Of a stretch of DNA of 64,000 bases, positions 10,024 through 21,059 are shown piece after piece. The DNA lies in contig JAWQUS010000016.1 in assembly GCA_036365455.1 (NCBI GenBank), forward strand, positions 14,407,001-14,471,000, in the 5' to 3' direction. Under the pieces are notes generated by a model, which was given only the letters and a program-made list of their open reading frames with translations, was not told the DNA's origin and searched no databases. Source of the DNA: Macrosoma leucophasiata. Lineage: Eukaryota > Arthropoda > Insecta > Lepidoptera > Hedylidae. Position numbers and translations under genes: made by a program. The number at the start of each line of letters is the position of its first letter. Position 1 is the first letter of the stretch.

Positions 10024-10190
10024 CTGCCTCGGTAGCCTATGTGCCTGAAGATGTCAACACGCGCGCCACCTATTACATGGGTCAAAACGTAACCGGCAAA
10101 TCGTGGGTGTTTGCATGTATGCTTGAATGCATGCATTTACCTCTGCCTACCCCTTCGGGGATCACAGGCTTGAAGTAACGTTTGTACGTT
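10024..10190 (+). mobile_element. SINE-1 with large internal deletion
   Basis: CTGCCTCGGTAGCCTA is joined directly to the GATGTCAAC...CTACCCCTTCGGGG 3' body. The B box is lost. Confidence 0.8.
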
Positions 10191-10535
10191 CTTAACATTT
10201 ATTATACGCCAATTTGAAGAACACCATATTGTAGCGCCGGGGAAAAGACACAGAAGGATGTTCGTTCCACCACTAGCACGTGGCGAGGAACAAGTGACGA
10301 GGTGCCACTTATTATTTTAATGAATACCACTAGGTACCTGGTGATGATGCGACAGCCATTGTCATGTTTTGGGCCAAGGTTCCTTGATGTTCCATTTTGA
10401 CGTCACTGACACGAAAATGCAGTGCAAATTGGCGAGTCTATGTAAAAATCCTAATACTATCGTCCACTCACCCCTCGCTCAGGGGATCGAACCCAGGGCC
10501 TCACTGTCGTAGTACTGGCCTTGACAGGACCTTAC
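10191..10535. other. Non-genic stretch with a tRNA-like fragment
   Basis: At 10478-10530 the minus strand reads GGGTTCGATCCCCTGAGCG preceded by GGCCAGTACTACGACAGTG, a B-box-like tRNA-derived fragment. No full SINE structure is visible. Confidence 0.4.
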
Positions 10536-10825
10536 TTTTTTTTTTATGTAATAAAAGTGGCAAACAAGCATGCAGTTCACATTCATGTTAAGTGAAGACT
10601 GCAGCCTATAGACACCCACACAATGACCAGAGGTCAAAATGCAGATGCGCTGCCACTCCTGAGGCATTAGGTGTTATGCCTCTGTGCCGGAAATTACAGG
10701 GCCGTACATTACCACCTGACCGGAACACGATAGTGCTGAACACTACCATTTAGCGGCAAGTTTATTAGGTAATGCGGTGGTGCCTACGCCCGCGAGCTCC
10801 GTCAGTGGAGCTCTACCACCAGTAA
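10536..10825 (-). repeat. Family A retroposon, near full length
   Basis: Poly(T) at 10536, then the full antisense unit to CTCTACCACCAGTAA. Confidence 0.85.
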
Positions 10826-11329
10826 AACTATAACCGTGGCCTACCACTAGCTGTAGGTACCTCTTTCTTATTGTAAAATCAACAACTGAACAGTAAAAGA
10901 GTTAATACAATGACTGCATATTTAATTTGACAGTAGAACGGAAAGTCGGAGAAATATAATCCTTGAACAAACAACAGTATAAACATAAACGCAAATGGAG
11001 ACCAAATAGACACAGTAACTATCACAGTATAACAGACATAATTAGAACACTGTTTACATAACAATATAATGTTTCGGAATGTTATTAGTTCGAAACTAAC
11101 TTCCAGGCTACGTGATTGCTACGCCGTAGCGGATACGTAGCACGTATGAGTTACCCACATGATGCTCTATATAGTCCTAAGTACATATTTCACGATAGTA
11201 TACTCGAAATACCTATTTTAGTGGGTCTTACTTTATATCATGACGTATATTTACGTAAGTAATTATCTGCTTCGTGTTTTAGTCATTGTAGTTTTTTTTA
11301 TTTCATAGTTCTTTTATTTTTCTGCAACA
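10826..11329. other. AT-rich non-genic stretch
   Basis: No recognised element or exon. Confidence 0.4.
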
Positions 11330-11456
11330 TCTCGTGGTTTTTCTTGTACAACCTTAAGGTTGACTGGCAGATAATGACTAAAGGCATTAAGTCCACCTTA
11401 TGTACTTCATTTTCATAATGTGTGCATTAAAGTTTAAATAAATAAATAAATATTTA
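11330..11456 (+). repeat. LINE 3'-end fragment with (TAAA)n tail
   Basis: AAGGTTGACTGGCAG, GGCATTAAGTCCACCTTATG and GTGTGCATTAAAGTTTAAAT, then TAAA repeats. The complementary end is at 12797 and a related one at 39530, both minus. Confidence 0.7.
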
Positions 11457-11816
11457 ACTTTGCCGAAAAGTATGAGGGATGAAAATTAATACGAATATTA
11501 TGCACAATGGTAACAAAATCTAGTATTTACTAAACCAGATCTGGTCGTTATTATTAATTCCGAATAAGAAAATAAACAAAAAAATACTTTGAATCATCAT
11601 TCATATATTCGAAAATGTCTACATTAAAACTGAACAACAGCAAATGTACAAGTAGTAACAGTTGCGAATTCTGAAAATTACTGAGCAAACATTTCAAATT
11701 AATTCTGCTACCAAGACGTCCGTGCGCTCACAGTTCTAACAAAAGATATTAGCTCCATTTAGAACTACGTTATTGTAACTCAGTAAGAGTAAATATGCTA
11801 TGAATTCGATATTCGT

Positions 11817-12129
11817 CATAGAGCAACACGGGCCACCGGCCGCGGCGGGCCGGAGGGGAATAGCCATATACAGGCTTTCCCCTCTCCCTCCAAATTACAA
11901 CCGCAAGTGGTCCTATGCCTGTCTATCCGAGATTTTCAAATGTGTGCGTGTAATTGTTTATGTATTTTGTTAAAGTCCAGGTGTGAGTTTCGTAGTAATA
12001 GACAATATTTGTTGTGTGTGTGTGTGTCACACAAATTTCTCCCCGCAACAAATCACAGACTGTTTTGAATCGGTAATAAACGCTATGGCTACTCCCCTCC
12101 GGTCGGCCGGTGGCCCGTGTTGCTCTATG
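11817..12129. mobile_element. hAT-like MITE (313 bp)
   Basis: Terminal inverted repeats of about 55 bp begin CATAGAGCAACACGGGCC at the left and end with its complement at the right. ATATTCGT (8 bp) flanks at 11809-11816 and 12130-12137. The identical flanking run is 10 bp long if part of the TIR is counted, so a MULE-type 9-10 bp duplication is the alternative. No coding capacity; a TG/CA microsatellite sits inside. Confidence 0.85.
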
Positions 12130-12339
12130 ATATTCGTCTACAAACTAAAATATAATGTGAGTAGCAGACTTGATTTAGTTACTATAACTTTTACATGTGA
12201 CCTCTAAAAAATACACGCTTTCTTACCCAAACAAATTAACCAATACTGACCTCTTATATACTTAAACCTACGACTTATTACTTAAGTTTATACTACTGGT
12301 AATTGTATTCTAGTGACAAAACGTAAAGGTACATCAATC

Positions 12340-12470
12340 CGGGCATAGGTATCCGAGGAAAATGATAGTGTTCACTAGTATCGTGTTCGGAGATGTATGG
12401 CCGCGTAATTACTATCTAAAAGGCATAACTTAGACCTCAATAATGGCAACGCATTAACATAACACTCACT
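12340..12470 (+). repeat. Worn family A piece
   Basis: AATGATAGTGTTCACTAGTA, TCGTGTTCGG and GGCATAACTTAGACCTC resemble the middle of family A at low identity. Confidence 0.5.
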
Positions 12471-12623
12471 TACCACTTGATGACATAAAAAATAAATTAT
12501 GTTTCAACGTTCAAAAACAACAAACATACATCTCCGATCGATGGTAAGTGATTATTTCAGCTAACACCTACATTTCTACTCAAAACCAGAGGTTAAAATG
12601 AAGGATATAGGTTAGGTGAAGAA

Positions 12624-12764
12624 TGAGGCATAACACCTAAGGCCTCAGGAGTGGTAACGTATCTGCATTTTGTCCTTGGTCTTTGTGTAGATGTCTATAG
12701 GCTGCATCACTTAACATCAATGTGAACTGCATGCTAATTTTCCACTTCCATTACATAAAAAAAA
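12624..12764 (+). repeat. Family A retroposon, 3' half
   Basis: GAGGCATAACACCTAAGGCC to CATTACATAAAAAAAA; 5' truncated. A 30-bp antisense SINE-1 tail (CCCCGAGAAGTAGGCAGAGG) follows at 12768-12800. Confidence 0.8.
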
Positions 12765-12796
12765 TCCCCGAGAAGTAGGCAGAGGTAAGTGCATGC

Positions 12797-13250
12797 ATTT
12801 ATTTATTTATTTATTTATTTAAATTTAATGCACACAAAAGGTACATAAGGTGGACTTAATGCTACAAGGCATTATCAACCAGCCAACCTTTGGGTTGAGT
12901 TGAAAACGTAAGATAGGTGCTGATAAAAAGAAATGTAGTATATATGCAAATATCCACGAATCGCCGGTTACGTAATAATACATATAAAAAACATAGTACC
13001 TTATAATCTCCAAACAAAGCTTATAACTAGTCCACATCCTCCGTTTTATAGCGATCTTGGTGATGCATAATTAAATAATTCACGTTCCAGTTTTGGACTT
13101 ACGCGCCTTGTTAGGTGAGTGTAAAACCTAGTCTGAATTTTTAAGTTGTTCCCGAGGCACTTCAAGAATACCACAATTGAGGCCAATAACTTTACACAGC
13201 CTTACAATAAGGGGAGGTAAGTAAGTTGATGCCGTATTATCTCGAATGTT
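12797..13250 (-). repeat. LINE 3' region, antisense, degenerate
   Basis: Begins with ATTT repeats (tail), then TTTAATGCACAC and GGTGGACTTAATGC, the same 3' end as 11330-11456. Upstream sequence contains only broken reading frames. Confidence 0.6.
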
Positions 13251-13934
13251 TTGTAAAACAAAGTAAATATTAAGCCTCACGAATAGAGTATTGTTTTCAA
13301 AGATCATCGTTTACAGAATTGAATACCATGAAAATAACATTATGAAACAATATGTTAGTTCACATAAAACATTAGATTATAATTGGTTATGTGCCTCAAA
13401 ACTATATAATATAATATTTTATATACAATATTAAAGAGAAGAAAAAAGTTCGTATATTTTTTTCTTTTTCTTCCCACGGTTTTCCTTTTCCTTACTACTC
13501 ATTACTGTCGGTGCACTTTGCTGTAGATATAATCAATTAGATATATTATAATGTGCATTTTTCCCTAGCCCATGCTATCTTTTCACTGTTAAATATTGTC
13601 CTCGTGTATTTAGGTTGTCTGGAACAAAATTGTTTTTAGGAATAAGGCCGCCATTTGTAGAGTGCTTTTTTGGAAACACTCCTCCGTTTTCTTCTGCACA
13701 ATTAAGAATATTATTATTGATTTTGTTAAAACTGATTGCCTCATGAAAATTTAAAATTAACGATAATTTAAAGAAACACTATAAACCAACGTACCTATCA
13801 ATTCATTAATCCAATCATCAAAGACAATATTTGTAGTGAAATTTTAAAACTATTACATACGATTAATATCATAAATATTCCTCTTATTTAAATCTCTAAA
13901 ATTCCTAAAACAATTGATAACCTAACATTTAAAA
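13251..13934. other. AT-rich non-genic stretch
   Basis: No recognised element or exon. Confidence 0.4.
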
Positions 13935-14225
13935 AGAATTGCATATGAAAATGCTACATAGTTCACGTATCCAAACATTCGATATAGAAAAATGTTCAGC
14001 CAATCGCATCTCGCGAACAATTGACCCTCAATGACTGAATGTTAGCGATTGGCCGATCCCTTTGTTGTTATTACGTCTCGTGGCTCATCGATATTATATC
14101 AATTACAGTTAGCTGACTCCAACCATTTTAACAAGGAGCTGGTTGAGAGGAAAGCAATTTGTTCTGGTGAACATTTAAAAGTATTCGGTCTAATAAATGC
14201 ATTTAAGAATACACAAGACTTACAA
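13935..14225. repeat. Diverged tandem duplication, unit 1
   Basis: Matches 14715-15015 at an offset near 780 bp: both contain a GCGATTGGCC core (an inverted CCAAT), CCCTTTGTTGTTATT, GTTAACTGACTC-type and GCAATTTGTTCTGG blocks. The 96-codon frame here is not kept in unit 2. No TIR or poly(A). Could be a duplicated host regulatory or intronic segment or an unknown repeat. Confidence 0.65.
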
Positions 14226-14404
14226 TATCTTTATATCATAATAAATTGCACCATTTACCACAAAACCATGTTTATAATTCAAATTATAAAAAATAAGGTA
14301 GCTATCAATTTATTATTTTTTTTATACGAGTTGACTTAAAACTAAAACTTACTGCTTTAGAATTACCATAAAAAAACACAAAAACAATAAATTTTGGTAA
14401 AGTT

Positions 14405-14663
14405 CCAGTTTAGAGATTCGAGGGCGCAGGCACCACCGCATTACCTAATCTATCTGCCATCAAATGGTATTGTTCAGCTCTTCTGTTTTTCGGTTACATG
14501 GCCCCGTAATAGCTATCATAGAGACAACAACGAAGGTCTCAGGGGCGGCGACGCATCTGCATTTTGACCTCTGGTTGTTGTGTAGATATAAATCAGTCTG
14601 CAGTCATCGCTTAGCATCCATGTGAATTGCATATTTGTTTGCCACCTTTGTAACATATAAAAA
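14405..14663 (+). repeat. Family A retroposon, diverged
   Basis: GGGCGCAGGCACCACCGCAT to TGTAACATATAAAAA with many changes. It lies between the two duplication units, so it inserted after or during the duplication. Confidence 0.75.
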
Positions 14664-14714
14664 TTAACTAATAAATGGAAACCTCAAAAAAAAATACCAC
14701 TGTATTTTTAGGAT

Positions 14715-15015
14715 TTACTTTCAAAAGAAATTGCATTATCAAAATGTTAGATTGTTCATGTGTCCAAATATTCGGAATATAAAATGTACAGCCCATCGCA
14801 TGTCGTGAACAATTGACGCTCAACGATTGAACGATAGCGATTGGCCATTCCCTTTGTTGTTATTGTTATACGTCTAGTGGTTTGTCGATACGTTATATCA
14901 ATAACAGTTAACTGACTCTAGACATTTGAACAAGAATACGGTTGAGAGGGACGCAATTTGTTCTGGCGAACATTTTAAAGTTTCCACTCTAATTTATTTG
15001 TGCTTACACAATGTC
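14715..15015. repeat. Diverged tandem duplication, unit 2
   Basis: Partner of 13935-14225; carries ATAGCGATTGGCCATTCCCT and GACGCAATTTGTTCTGG. Roughly 80 percent identical by eye, with small indels. Confidence 0.65.
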
Positions 15016-15383
15016 TGATGAATAAATAAATTCACTTAAAGTCGTTAGAAAGCATTTTATATTTTAATTAAGTCGTTCGCGTTAAAATTAATACTGATTT
15101 CAATGCTAATTTAAAAAATAATATTTCAATTTATTCGTCACTCAATACACTCAAAAGCAAAGAGCTATTTTAGTATCAACGTAATAAAAAAGTGTATAAA
15201 CTCGATAAAAGTTTATAAAGCTTCTGATTTTTTTTTATTAATCCCAATAGTCAATTGAGTATAGCAAAGATAAGAACGGCTCTTTATCTAAGCTGTATTC
15301 ATGTCTATGTGTATTTATACAGGTAGGGTAACAAATTAGTTAATCGAGAAAAAATATAGCTCTGTCAATATACAATTAATATA
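15016..15383. other. AT-rich non-genic stretch
   Basis: No recognised element. Confidence 0.4.
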
Positions 15384-15768
15384 ATCTATACATATAATAA
15401 AACAGTAAAATCCGCGTGTCTGTACATTGTATATATTTACGAAAAACCAATTGCGGGCGATGTTTAAATAGTACTAGAACACTTTTCAATGATTTTTAAA
15501 TTTTTTGTCTGTCTGTTTGTCCCTTTGTCCAGGCTAATCTCCGACGATACTGGACGGATTCGAATGCAACTTTTTGTGGTGTATAGATACTAAGCCTGGC
15601 CAACATTTAGGCTACTTTTTACTGCGGGAAAATCATTCATTCCCACGGGAATCTCTACATTTAATTTCATTTTCCTATACAAATAGTCCGTATCTATCGA
15701 ACATATGACACATTATTTCATTGTGAGGCAATACGAAGTTTGCCGGGTCAGCTAGTATACAAATATTT
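15384..15768 (+). repeat. Dispersed retroposon ending GGGTCAGCTAGTATA
   Basis: Starts CTATACATATAATAAAACAG, continues with TCTGTCTGTTTGTCCC and CTGGACGGATTCGAATG, and ends GTTTGCCGGGTCAGCTAGTA. This layout is common in dispersed insect repeats; source element unknown. Confidence 0.55.
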
Positions 15769-16934
15769 TAAAATATTTCTAACAGAAAGTGTCTGTAATC
15801 TATAAAAATACATCTTCCAAACATTTATAGATTTAAACCATCATAATTTTATGCAGCACTCGTATATCATGTAGAAATATGACTACAATAAACCAGTAAG
15901 AGTTAGGAGAGCAAGTCTGCATTTTACAGCTCTCCCTGCAATATGCTTCTTAACCCAGTATTAAGTATTGTATACCTAGCTTTTAGCGAGCGACTTCGTA
16001 GGTTGTTTAGCTAACTTTTAAATGTTTAACCTGTGAAACTGGGTTAAGCGCACACCTGTGGTCGTAACAGCCTTAGTCGACCAGATTAGGTTGTATCTTG
16101 GTGACTTAATCCTCTACGAGCACTTGACGATAACACACATGGTGATGACTGTATTATGTTTAGGTGGAAATGCTTATGTGCATAGATTAAAGTTTCACAC
16201 AACGAAGCAGGTAATGTTATGTGGTAAATAAAAAGGAAGATTATTTGATCTACTTTCTATTATATCCATATGTTAGTAGTATTCTAATAATAAAAATACG
16301 AAGATTTGTCGGGATTTACAGGACCACTAGATTGTACTCCTTTTTAATTGCATATTCTTGAGACTTCTCAAAATAATCTTGTGTTAATTAATTGAAAACT
16401 CAAAAAATAAACACTGTACCAATGTTTTCACATAGCAAACACTGTAACTTTCGTTAACATTTGTATGAAAAAATATTTTAGGAGACTTGGGCTTTACGTC
16501 TAAATTCGCACTCAATAATTTAGTTTTACGTATATGACGTACATGAGTTTTTAGAGAACTGAATTCACTAACTGCTTGTGCTACACAGCTGCCTCCACGG
16601 GACGTGAGCGGGATGTTGCCATACGCTCAGTCCTCATCATCAACATCAGTCATCCTATTACGATAAGTCCAACCGCTCCCACACGAGTAGAACTGTATGC
16701 TAAGCACCGATTACGATGCGTCGGAGCAAGTAAATCATGTAGTCATACATTTCAGTTTCATAACATGCTTTTAATTTTATTTTGGCATTACACATGATGA
16801 GGTCGTTTCGAACATACTTGTAAAAGGCTATCTAAGAAACAGTCGCGTATATTAAACTTACAATTTTAGTTTAATATACGCGAGATATATCTGTAAAAAT
16901 AGTTTTATTTCAGTCAGTCAGTCAGTCGGTTCTT
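15769..16934. other. Non-genic stretch with a small palindrome
   Basis: No gene recognised. CGCGTATATTAAACT at about 16844-16858 pairs with AGTTTAATATACGCG at about 16868-16882. A GTCA microsatellite at 16913-16927 precedes a LINE end. Confidence 0.45.
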
Positions 16935-17080
16935 CAAAAATGGCGTCAAAAGAGTCCTTCAGGGCTGGCAGCGCGTTGGCAACTCCCCTGGTGTTGCAAA
17001 TGTTCATAGGCTACGGTGACCACATTCCATCAGGTGGCCCGTTTGCTTGTCTGTCAACCTTCAGACATAAAAAAAAAAGT
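16935..17080 (+). repeat. LINE 3' fragment with poly(A)
   Basis: GGCAACTCCCCTGGTGTTGC, ATAGGCTACGGTGACCAC and GGCCCGTTTGCTTGTCTG, then AAAAAAAAAA. This block is the 3' end of a widespread lepidopteran non-LTR family; the identification is from general familiarity. Confidence 0.6.
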
Positions 17081-17156
17081 CAGATAAACACTTTAGTAGA
17101 ACATACACATTTACATCTGTCACTCTTAAGTATAACAATAAAATAACTTAACTCAC

Positions 17157-17212
17157 AGTTACAATCTAGAGAGTCCAGTGAGTGTTAGCCAGACGATATT
17201 ATCCGAGCCAGT
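17157..17212 (-). other. Candidate poison exon: tandem copy of iRhom exon B 3' part
   Basis: 56-nt segment with acceptor CCTTTGCAG before 17212 and donor GTGAGT after 17157. It repeats the last part of exon B at a 110-bp offset (GAGTCCAGTGAGTG at 17171 and 17281 on the plus strand). In the homologous frame it reads SDNIVWLTLTGLSRL and then TAA, against KDSVARLTLTGLSYVVT in the parent. If added after exon B (phase 0) it stops at that TAA; if used instead of exon B after the upstream exon (phase 2) it stops after eight further codons. Either way it truncates the protein before the membrane domain. The gap to exon B is only 53 nt, short for an intron, so it may be a dead duplicate. Confidence 0.55.
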
Positions 17213-17265
17213 CTGCAAAGGCGGCATGTATTTACGTAAAAATATGAAAAACAAATTAAACTCAC

Positions 17266-17437
17266 AGTAACAACATAAGAGAGTCCAGTGAGTGTGAGCC
17301 GGGCGACGCTATCCTTGCCGGGACGCGTCGGCAGCGGGTCGGCGACGTCCAGCGGCGCCGGCGCGGGCAGCACGTCGGGCCGCTCGCGCGCTCGCCCCCG
17401 AGCCTCTCTCGGCGCTGCGCCCGATGCTCCATACATA
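17266..17437 (-). CDS. rho-5: Inactive rhomboid (iRhom), internal exon B
   Basis: 172-nt GC-rich exon. The acceptor TTGGTTGCAG precedes 17437 and the donor GTGAGT follows 17266. It starts with 1 nt (T), completing AG+T from the upstream exon, then runs open for 57 codons and ends in phase 0. The product has a Gly/Ala/Arg stretch (GASGAAPREARGRARERP), then DVLPAPAPLDVADPLP and the basic/hydrophobic KDSVARLTLTGLSYVVT. An (R/K)-x-SVA(R/K) block followed by a short hydrophobic run is a recognisable element of the iRhom cytoplasmic domain. Phase agreement with both neighbouring exons is independent support. The internal ATG is not a start codon. A tandem partial copy lies 53 bp downstream. Confidence 0.78.
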
Positions 17438-17440
17438 CTG

Positions 17441-18614
17441 CAACCAATATCCGCCCGTTATTTGCTGTCACGAGTCCAACTCCACTAGACGTGTGTAGAC
17501 TTGTGTAACTCTTTACTGTTTCGAATCACTGTTCCGAAACATTTCGATGTTTGGAAAGATTGGAACACCAATACTGTTTCAAATGCATCATTTGGAACTC
17601 GAACATGCTTGCTCTCTGTTTAGCGCGTTCATGTCGCTTGAGTGATTGACCGCATGACCGCAACCGAGACACTTGACATTTGAAACATTTGAATCTGAAT
17701 CAGTTAGCGAAGTGAGAGAGCAAGATAACAATACAATATTAAGCGTGAACAATAAATATCAAGTGAGAGTGCCATACCAAATGACATGATATTTTGTTAC
17801 TTTTTCCGTTGCGCCTATGTACCTTATGTACGTAATATTAACGACTATGGCGTTTGTAAGACGAATAATTTAAGAGCGTTTTTCATTTGCATTATTTTGC
17901 TTTTATGAGCCGATTTGTTTGTTTTGGACTTTCGCTACAGTAGATCTTTGACGCAATGTGCCAAATGATCGAAATGATACATACAAAGATTCGAAAGAGT
18001 TTAGTGTTTCAGATGCTAATGTTCCAATCACAAAGGTGAGACGTTTGTCCCACGCCTAAACTCCACCTTTATTTTGACGAAAATCCAACATGTATTCTGA
18101 TTGATTGTATTTAACCTTATTTTTTATGGCATGGAATCACGAAGTAAGTAGTAGATGAAAATGCATCTGCATTTTTATGTCTGTGTTTATTTTTGTTTAA
18201 TGTAATTATATTAGCTGTAGTATTCAGTCACTATCCATGTTAACAGAATGCTGTACTGAATGAATGCATTTTGATACCATAAAAAAAAACTATTTGAGTT
18301 TTATCTTTACCGTTAATTAAAGAAAATATACCTTTATAATTTAATTTCTAAAGTGGAAACAAGCATGTAGTATTAAATGTAAGAAAATACTGCAGCGTAT
18401 GAACATCATTATAAACATAAGAGTTTTGTTTCAGATTGCCATTCCTGAGGCCTAAGCTGTTTACTTGCTAGAACTTGAAGAGCCGTAATAGTTTACTGTA
18501 ACTATACCTAATAGCCATGTTTCGGGTAAATTTAAAACAATTTTTCATAAAATAAACCATTTTGTTTAATATATGTAGAATTGAAATTAAGAACCTAATG
18601 AATCCTCGAACATC
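17441..18614. other. Intronic stretch without recognised element
   Basis: Moderately AT-rich; no TE or exon recognised. Part of the iRhom intron. Confidence 0.4.
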
Positions 18615-18797
18615 CACGGCCCTGTAATTTCCGGCACAGAGGCATAACACCTTAGGCCTCAGGAGTGGTAACGCATTTGCATTTTGACCTTGGTCTTTGT
18701 GTGGGTGTCTATAGGCTGCAGTCATCACTTAACATCAATGTGAACTGCATGCTTGTTTGCCATTTCAATTACATAAAAAAAAAAAAAAAAAAAAAAA
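18615..18797 (+). repeat. Family A retroposon, 5'-truncated
   Basis: CACGGCCCTGTAATTTCCGG to ATTACATAAAA with an A tail of about 20 nt; well conserved, hence young. Confidence 0.85.
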
Positions 18798-18827
18798 CAA
18801 TGATCGACAGGAAACTATACTAATAAT

Positions 18828-19012
18828 ATAAAGCTGAAGAGTTTGATTGTTTGTTTGAACGCGCTTATCTCAGGAACTAATGGTCCGATTTGAAAAATTA
18901 TTTCAGTGTTAGATAGCCCATTTATCGATGAAGGCTAACATCACGCTAAGATAAATAGGAGAGGGTAGGTAACATTGCAACCGGCCGAAGCCGGGGCGGG
19001 CCGCTAGTATTA
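18828..19012 (+). repeat. Dispersed repeat ending in GCCGGGGCGGGCCGCTAGTAT
   Basis: AATATAAAGCTGAAGAGTTT, CGCGCTTATCTCAGGAACTA and TAGGAGAGGGTAGGTAACAT then the GC-rich end. Antisense relatives at 33613-33840 and 38092-38285 carry the complement (CCCCGGCTTCGCGCGGTTGC). Confidence 0.7.
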
Positions 19013-19164
19013 TAATATTTTCGTAGTTGAAGAATCGATCCGTCTGTAGATATCTACTCTCTCTATTGGTATATTATAATTTCTGAACAAAATTAAATAT
19101 GCATAAATGACCTATTTCCCACTGAGGTCAATATTATTACTGCAGTCTATTTATGTTTTTTCCA

Positions 19165-19345
19165 TTCCAGAACTTTCATCGCAGCCCACATTGCAGCTTC
19201 CATAACTACTACCATATAAGGCCTTCACCAATGTATATTGGATACATGAATAGCAGCAACACGTGTGATAGTGACATAGAGTAAACAAGGCGCTCGTATA
19301 ATCGACACAAAATAATCTTCAAAATCATTGCAAAATACAGCTTCT
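19165..19345. repeat. Diverged local duplication, unit 1
   Basis: Shares AATAGTGACATAG-type, GTAAAC, GCTCGTATA, AATCTTCAAAA and CATTGCAAAATA blocks in the same order with 20025-20205. Confidence 0.6.
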
Positions 19346-19712
19346 TAAGCTGTACTTGATCTTTGAACTTATTAGACTAGAATTTGATGTGCCGAGAGAT
19401 CACGGTCTATTCATATCAATATACAGGGTTCTCAAGCTTAAATATAAAGTCATCAGTTCGAGGCTGGTATCTCAAATGCCGTAGTGGTATAATTTCCAAA
19501 CTAATGTTTCATGCTGCTTACAGACCACTGTTACTGTACTTTAGATTTCAGATACAAACCCCTAGCCTGACAATAACTGACATTGACATTTTCCTAAATA
19601 GGAAGATTTTCAGTGATACTGGTTTGGATAAATCGTATCTAATAATAGGCTTTCTATTAGATGAGTTTTGAAATAACAATATTTAAGAATCGTGTATAAA
19701 TGTACTTGAAGT

Positions 19713-19973
19713 CAGTGGCGGACTAAGGTCATCAGGGGCCCGGGGCAGCATTTGGCATTTGGAGCCCCTCCCCCCCTTCCTCCATGATTAATACATACAC
19801 ATCAAGAAAAACAAGCGAGCAAAAAAAAAAACGACAATTTCCTCCGTAAGCTCTACAAATCTTTCATGATTTCCAGCGACCAATCGATCTTTGGAGGCCC
19901 TCAGGCCCGTGGCGGCCAGCCCCCCCTCCCTCCCTCCGCTCCCCTAGGAACACCCTGCTCCACTCCGACACTG
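19713..19973. mobile_element. hAT-like MITE (261 bp) with 8-bp target duplication
   Basis: CTTGAAGT flanks at 19705-19712 and 19974-19981. The ends are CAGTGGCGGAC and the complement of CAGTGTCGGAGTGG, imperfect short TIRs as in hAT non-autonomous elements. The interior is C-rich (CCCTCCCCCCC) with no ORF. It sits between the two units of a local duplication. Confidence 0.85.
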
Positions 19974-20024
19974 CTTGAAGTTGTATTTTTTTTTATCTTA
20001 TTTGTTTAAGTACCGCAACATTTC

Positions 20025-20205
20025 TGACATATTCCACTCCACAAGTTTCATTGCGGATTCTAAGTTGCTTCCATATTTTTTGCCATATAAAGGTGTTCAC
20101 CGGTGGCCGACATGAACATTCACAGTGTCGTCAATAGTGACATAGGGTAAACTAGCTGCTCGTATAGACAACAGAAGACAATCTTCAAAACCATTGCAAA
20201 ATAAT
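20025..20205. repeat. Diverged local duplication, unit 2
   Basis: Partner of 19165-19345 at an offset near 860 bp, about 75-80 percent similar by eye. Confidence 0.6.
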
Positions 20206-20873
20206 CCCTAATACAACTCCATTAGGTGTCCAATAACTTGACCGATTGGACTACATCGATGAAGAGCAATATTATTCAATACCGTATTTGGTTTTCTCCG
20301 CTTCAAAGAGCACGAATATAGCTTCACATCCGGAATAAGATCCGTTATTTGGCGAATACTAAGCCGGACACAAAGGAGAGTACCCTCGACGGTCGTGACT
20401 CCGATTGTCGGTTACATGGCCCTCGGCGAATACTGGAATAGTTTGAGACTTGCGATTTCTACGTTTACCACCTGACCGAAACACGATTGTATGCGTTATG
20501 ATTTTCTTACCTACGTACTTTTGTAATTTTTATTTACATTTAAAAACAAAAGAGATTAATTAACTCCTAAAACAAACATATTTATAATTTTGAATTTTTG
20601 TATTAAACTTTGCAAGGACATGGCCAAGCTTACGTTTTATGATCTACAGATACTGAAGTGAAATGTTTGTCCAGGTACATTTTTAATCGCTACGGAGGTC
20701 GAGGCGAGTCCTTTATCTAAAATGGCTCTAAAAAACTACCTTGTTGACACTTTAATATCCAGCAATCACCAGGGACATTCAAATAATTGTCTGTGGAATT
20801 GTTTCCCTTGACTTCCTTGAGCATCTACTTGTAAAAGATAAAATTTGTATATTAAAATATAATATTACTAGCT
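20206..20873. other. Intronic stretch without recognised element
   Basis: No exon or TE recognised; the piece at 20440-20490 faintly recalls family A. Confidence 0.35.
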
Positions 20874-21055
20874 GTTGCCCGCGGCTTCGCCCGCGTGGAT
20901 GTCGTTTTATAAATAACTAAGTAGCCTATGTTCTTTCTCAGAGTCAGCTCTATATCAAAATTTATTAAAATCGGTTCATTCGTTTGGACGTTAAAAGGTA
21001 ACAGACAGACAGAGTTACTTTCGCATTTGTAATATTAGTAGGGATTATATGTAGT
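20874..21055 (+). repeat. Dispersed retroposon with CCCGCGGCTTCGCCCGCGT head
   Basis: Opens CTAGCTGTTGCCCGCGGCTT and ends TTTCGCATTTGTAATATTAG; includes ACAGACAGACAGAGTTAC. The same family head occurs at the window's left edge and at 35463 and 40752. Confidence 0.7.
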
Positions 21056-21059
21056 AGTG

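Larger units (their letters stand above)
5886..17265 (-). other. iRhom intron between exons B and C (11.4 kb)
   Basis: Inferred from the donor after 17266 (GTGAGT) and the acceptor before 5885. It holds the candidate poison exon, a tandem duplication, LINE ends, SINEs, a hAT-like MITE and family A copies. No further exon was recognised in it. Confidence 0.6.
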
